A stretch of 64,000 nucleotides of DNA from Streptomyces sp. WZ.A104 (GTDB lineage Bacteria; Actinomycetota; Actinomycetes; Streptomycetales; Streptomycetaceae). The stretch lies in contig NZ_NWVL01000008.1 in NCBI RefSeq assembly GCF_002382885.1, positions 1-64,000 on the forward strand, in the 5' to 3' direction. The notes beneath the pieces are model-generated. The model was given only the letters and a program-made list of their open reading frames with translations. It made no database searches and was not told the origin of the DNA. This document shows, one piece after another, positions 63,557 to 64,000 of the stretch. Position 1 is the stretch's first letter; every line of letters begins with the position of its first letter. The position numbers and the translations under genes are program-made.

Positions 63557-64000
63557 TCAGCCGAACAGCCGCTCCAGCACCACAGCGACGCCGTCCTCCG
63601 CGTTGGACAGCGTGACCTCGTCGGCCGCCGCGCGCAGTTGCGGGTGGGCGTTGCCCATCGCCACCCGGAGGCCCGAGCCACCGAACATCGGGAGGTCGTT
63701 GGGCATGTCCCCGAACGCGACCGTGCCCTCCGCCCCGACCCCCAGCAGCTCGGCGGCCAGCGCGAGCCCGGTGCCCTTGTCCACCCCGCGCGGTGCCAGC
63801 TCCACCGTGCCTGGCCCCGCCATGGTGACCGTCGCCAGCTCGCCCACGGCCCCGCGCGCGGCGGCCGCCAGCGCGTCGTCGCCGAGCTCCGGGTGGCGGA
63901 CGAGCACCTTGATGACCGGCCGCTCCCACAGGGCGTCTCGGGAGTCGACGCGTACGGCGGGAAGCGTCGGGTTCGGCATCCGGTACCCGGCCTCGACCAG
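63557..64000 (-). CDS. HAD-superfamily hydrolase (Cof type), C-terminal part
   Basis: The frame is open to the window edge; 147 residues are visible (LVEAGYRMPNPTLPAV ... AVVLERLFG). Motif III Lys is in GVDKGTGLALAAELLG and motif IV in VAFGDMPNDLPMF, the Cof/YbiV pattern of sugar-phosphate or cofactor phosphatases. The N-terminal DxD motif lies outside the window. Convergent with the decayed SpoIIE-like gene. Confidence 0.88.
   Translation of the reverse strand: MVEAGYRMPNPTLPAVRVDSRDALWERPVIKVLVRHPELGDDALAAAARGAVGELATVTMAGPGTVELAPRGVDKGTGLALAAELLGVGAEGTVAFGDMPNDLPMFGGSGLRVAMGNAHPQLRAAADEVTLSNAEDGVAVVLERLFG

Overview
This 64-kb window is a chromosomal core segment of a high-GC actinomycete, almost certainly a Streptomyces. 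Third-codon positions are almost all G or C, GTG starts and 1-4 bp gene overlaps (GTGA/ATGA) are common, and several promoters place the start codon about 7 nt after a TANNNT box, as in leaderless transcripts. The gene families are typical streptomycete ones: SARP/NB-ARC/TPR regulator, futalosine menaquinone genes, transmembrane Ser/Thr kinases, a DUF3152 protein and a 14-gene nuo operon. No tRNA, rRNA, CRISPR array, insertion sequence or prophage was seen.

Layout. 1-2684: 3' end of a PQQ-propeller (AfsK-like) protein, a membrane protein and a small secreted protein. 2730-6861: an acyl-CoA module (crotonase, DUF35 protein and SCP-x-type thiolase on minus; acyl-CoA synthetase divergent). 6948-10285: a large SARP regulator followed by a 58-aa peptide gene built of 12-residue repeats. 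10602-13089: amidohydrolase, MerR regulator, cold-shock protein. 13419-18447: mqnA, a membrane Ser/Thr kinase, mqnC and a composite-domain protein. 18477-21067: sigma factor / anchored protein / secreted zincin operon. 21229-24005: a broken small lipoprotein gene, menG, a GNAT enzyme and a menJ-like reductase. 24066-24751: a PIN/VapBC-type toxin-antitoxin pair. 25435-28418: small unknown protein, a drug-efflux MFS with a candidate leader peptide, and a NlpC/P60 cell-wall hydrolase. 29186-45292: nuoABCDEFGHIJKLMN, preceded by a Rex-type operator and closed by a strong hairpin terminator. 45459-55674: RecQ-like helicase, Uma2 protein, zinc-ribbon protein, GPP34 protein, fumarylacetoacetase, CocE/NonD hydrolase, POT peptide transporter and polyprenyl diphosphate synthase. 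55938-64000: LolA-like protein, two-gene ABC transporter, TetR regulator, soluble Ser/Thr kinase, carbon-nitrogen hydrolase flanked by two gene remnants, and the C-terminal part of a HAD phosphatase.

Functional theme. The window joins much of the respiratory quinone route (mqnA, mqnC, menG, menJ-like reductase, long-chain polyprenyl synthase) to its main consumer, NADH:quinone oxidoreductase, with redox control suggested by the Rex-type site. Around this core lie stress and signalling genes (two kinases, a sigma-factor operon, SARP, MerR, TetR, toxin-antitoxin).

Most unusual features: (i) the SARP-TPR regulator with a downstream gene for a tandem-repeat (DNHATGG) peptide and an AfsR/PhoP-like direct repeat between them; (ii) two nearly identical 15-bp palindromes that tie the acyl-CoA genes to the amidohydrolase across that locus; (iii) repeated occurrence of ~31-bp tandem arrays that start in the last codons and stop codon of genes; (iv) a 20-bp tandem duplication that appears to have frameshifted a tiny lipoprotein gene upstream of menG; (v) a metzincin-motif protein with an Arg/Ser repeat in its cytoplasmic tail. 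All coordinates and motifs were read by eye; no database search was run.
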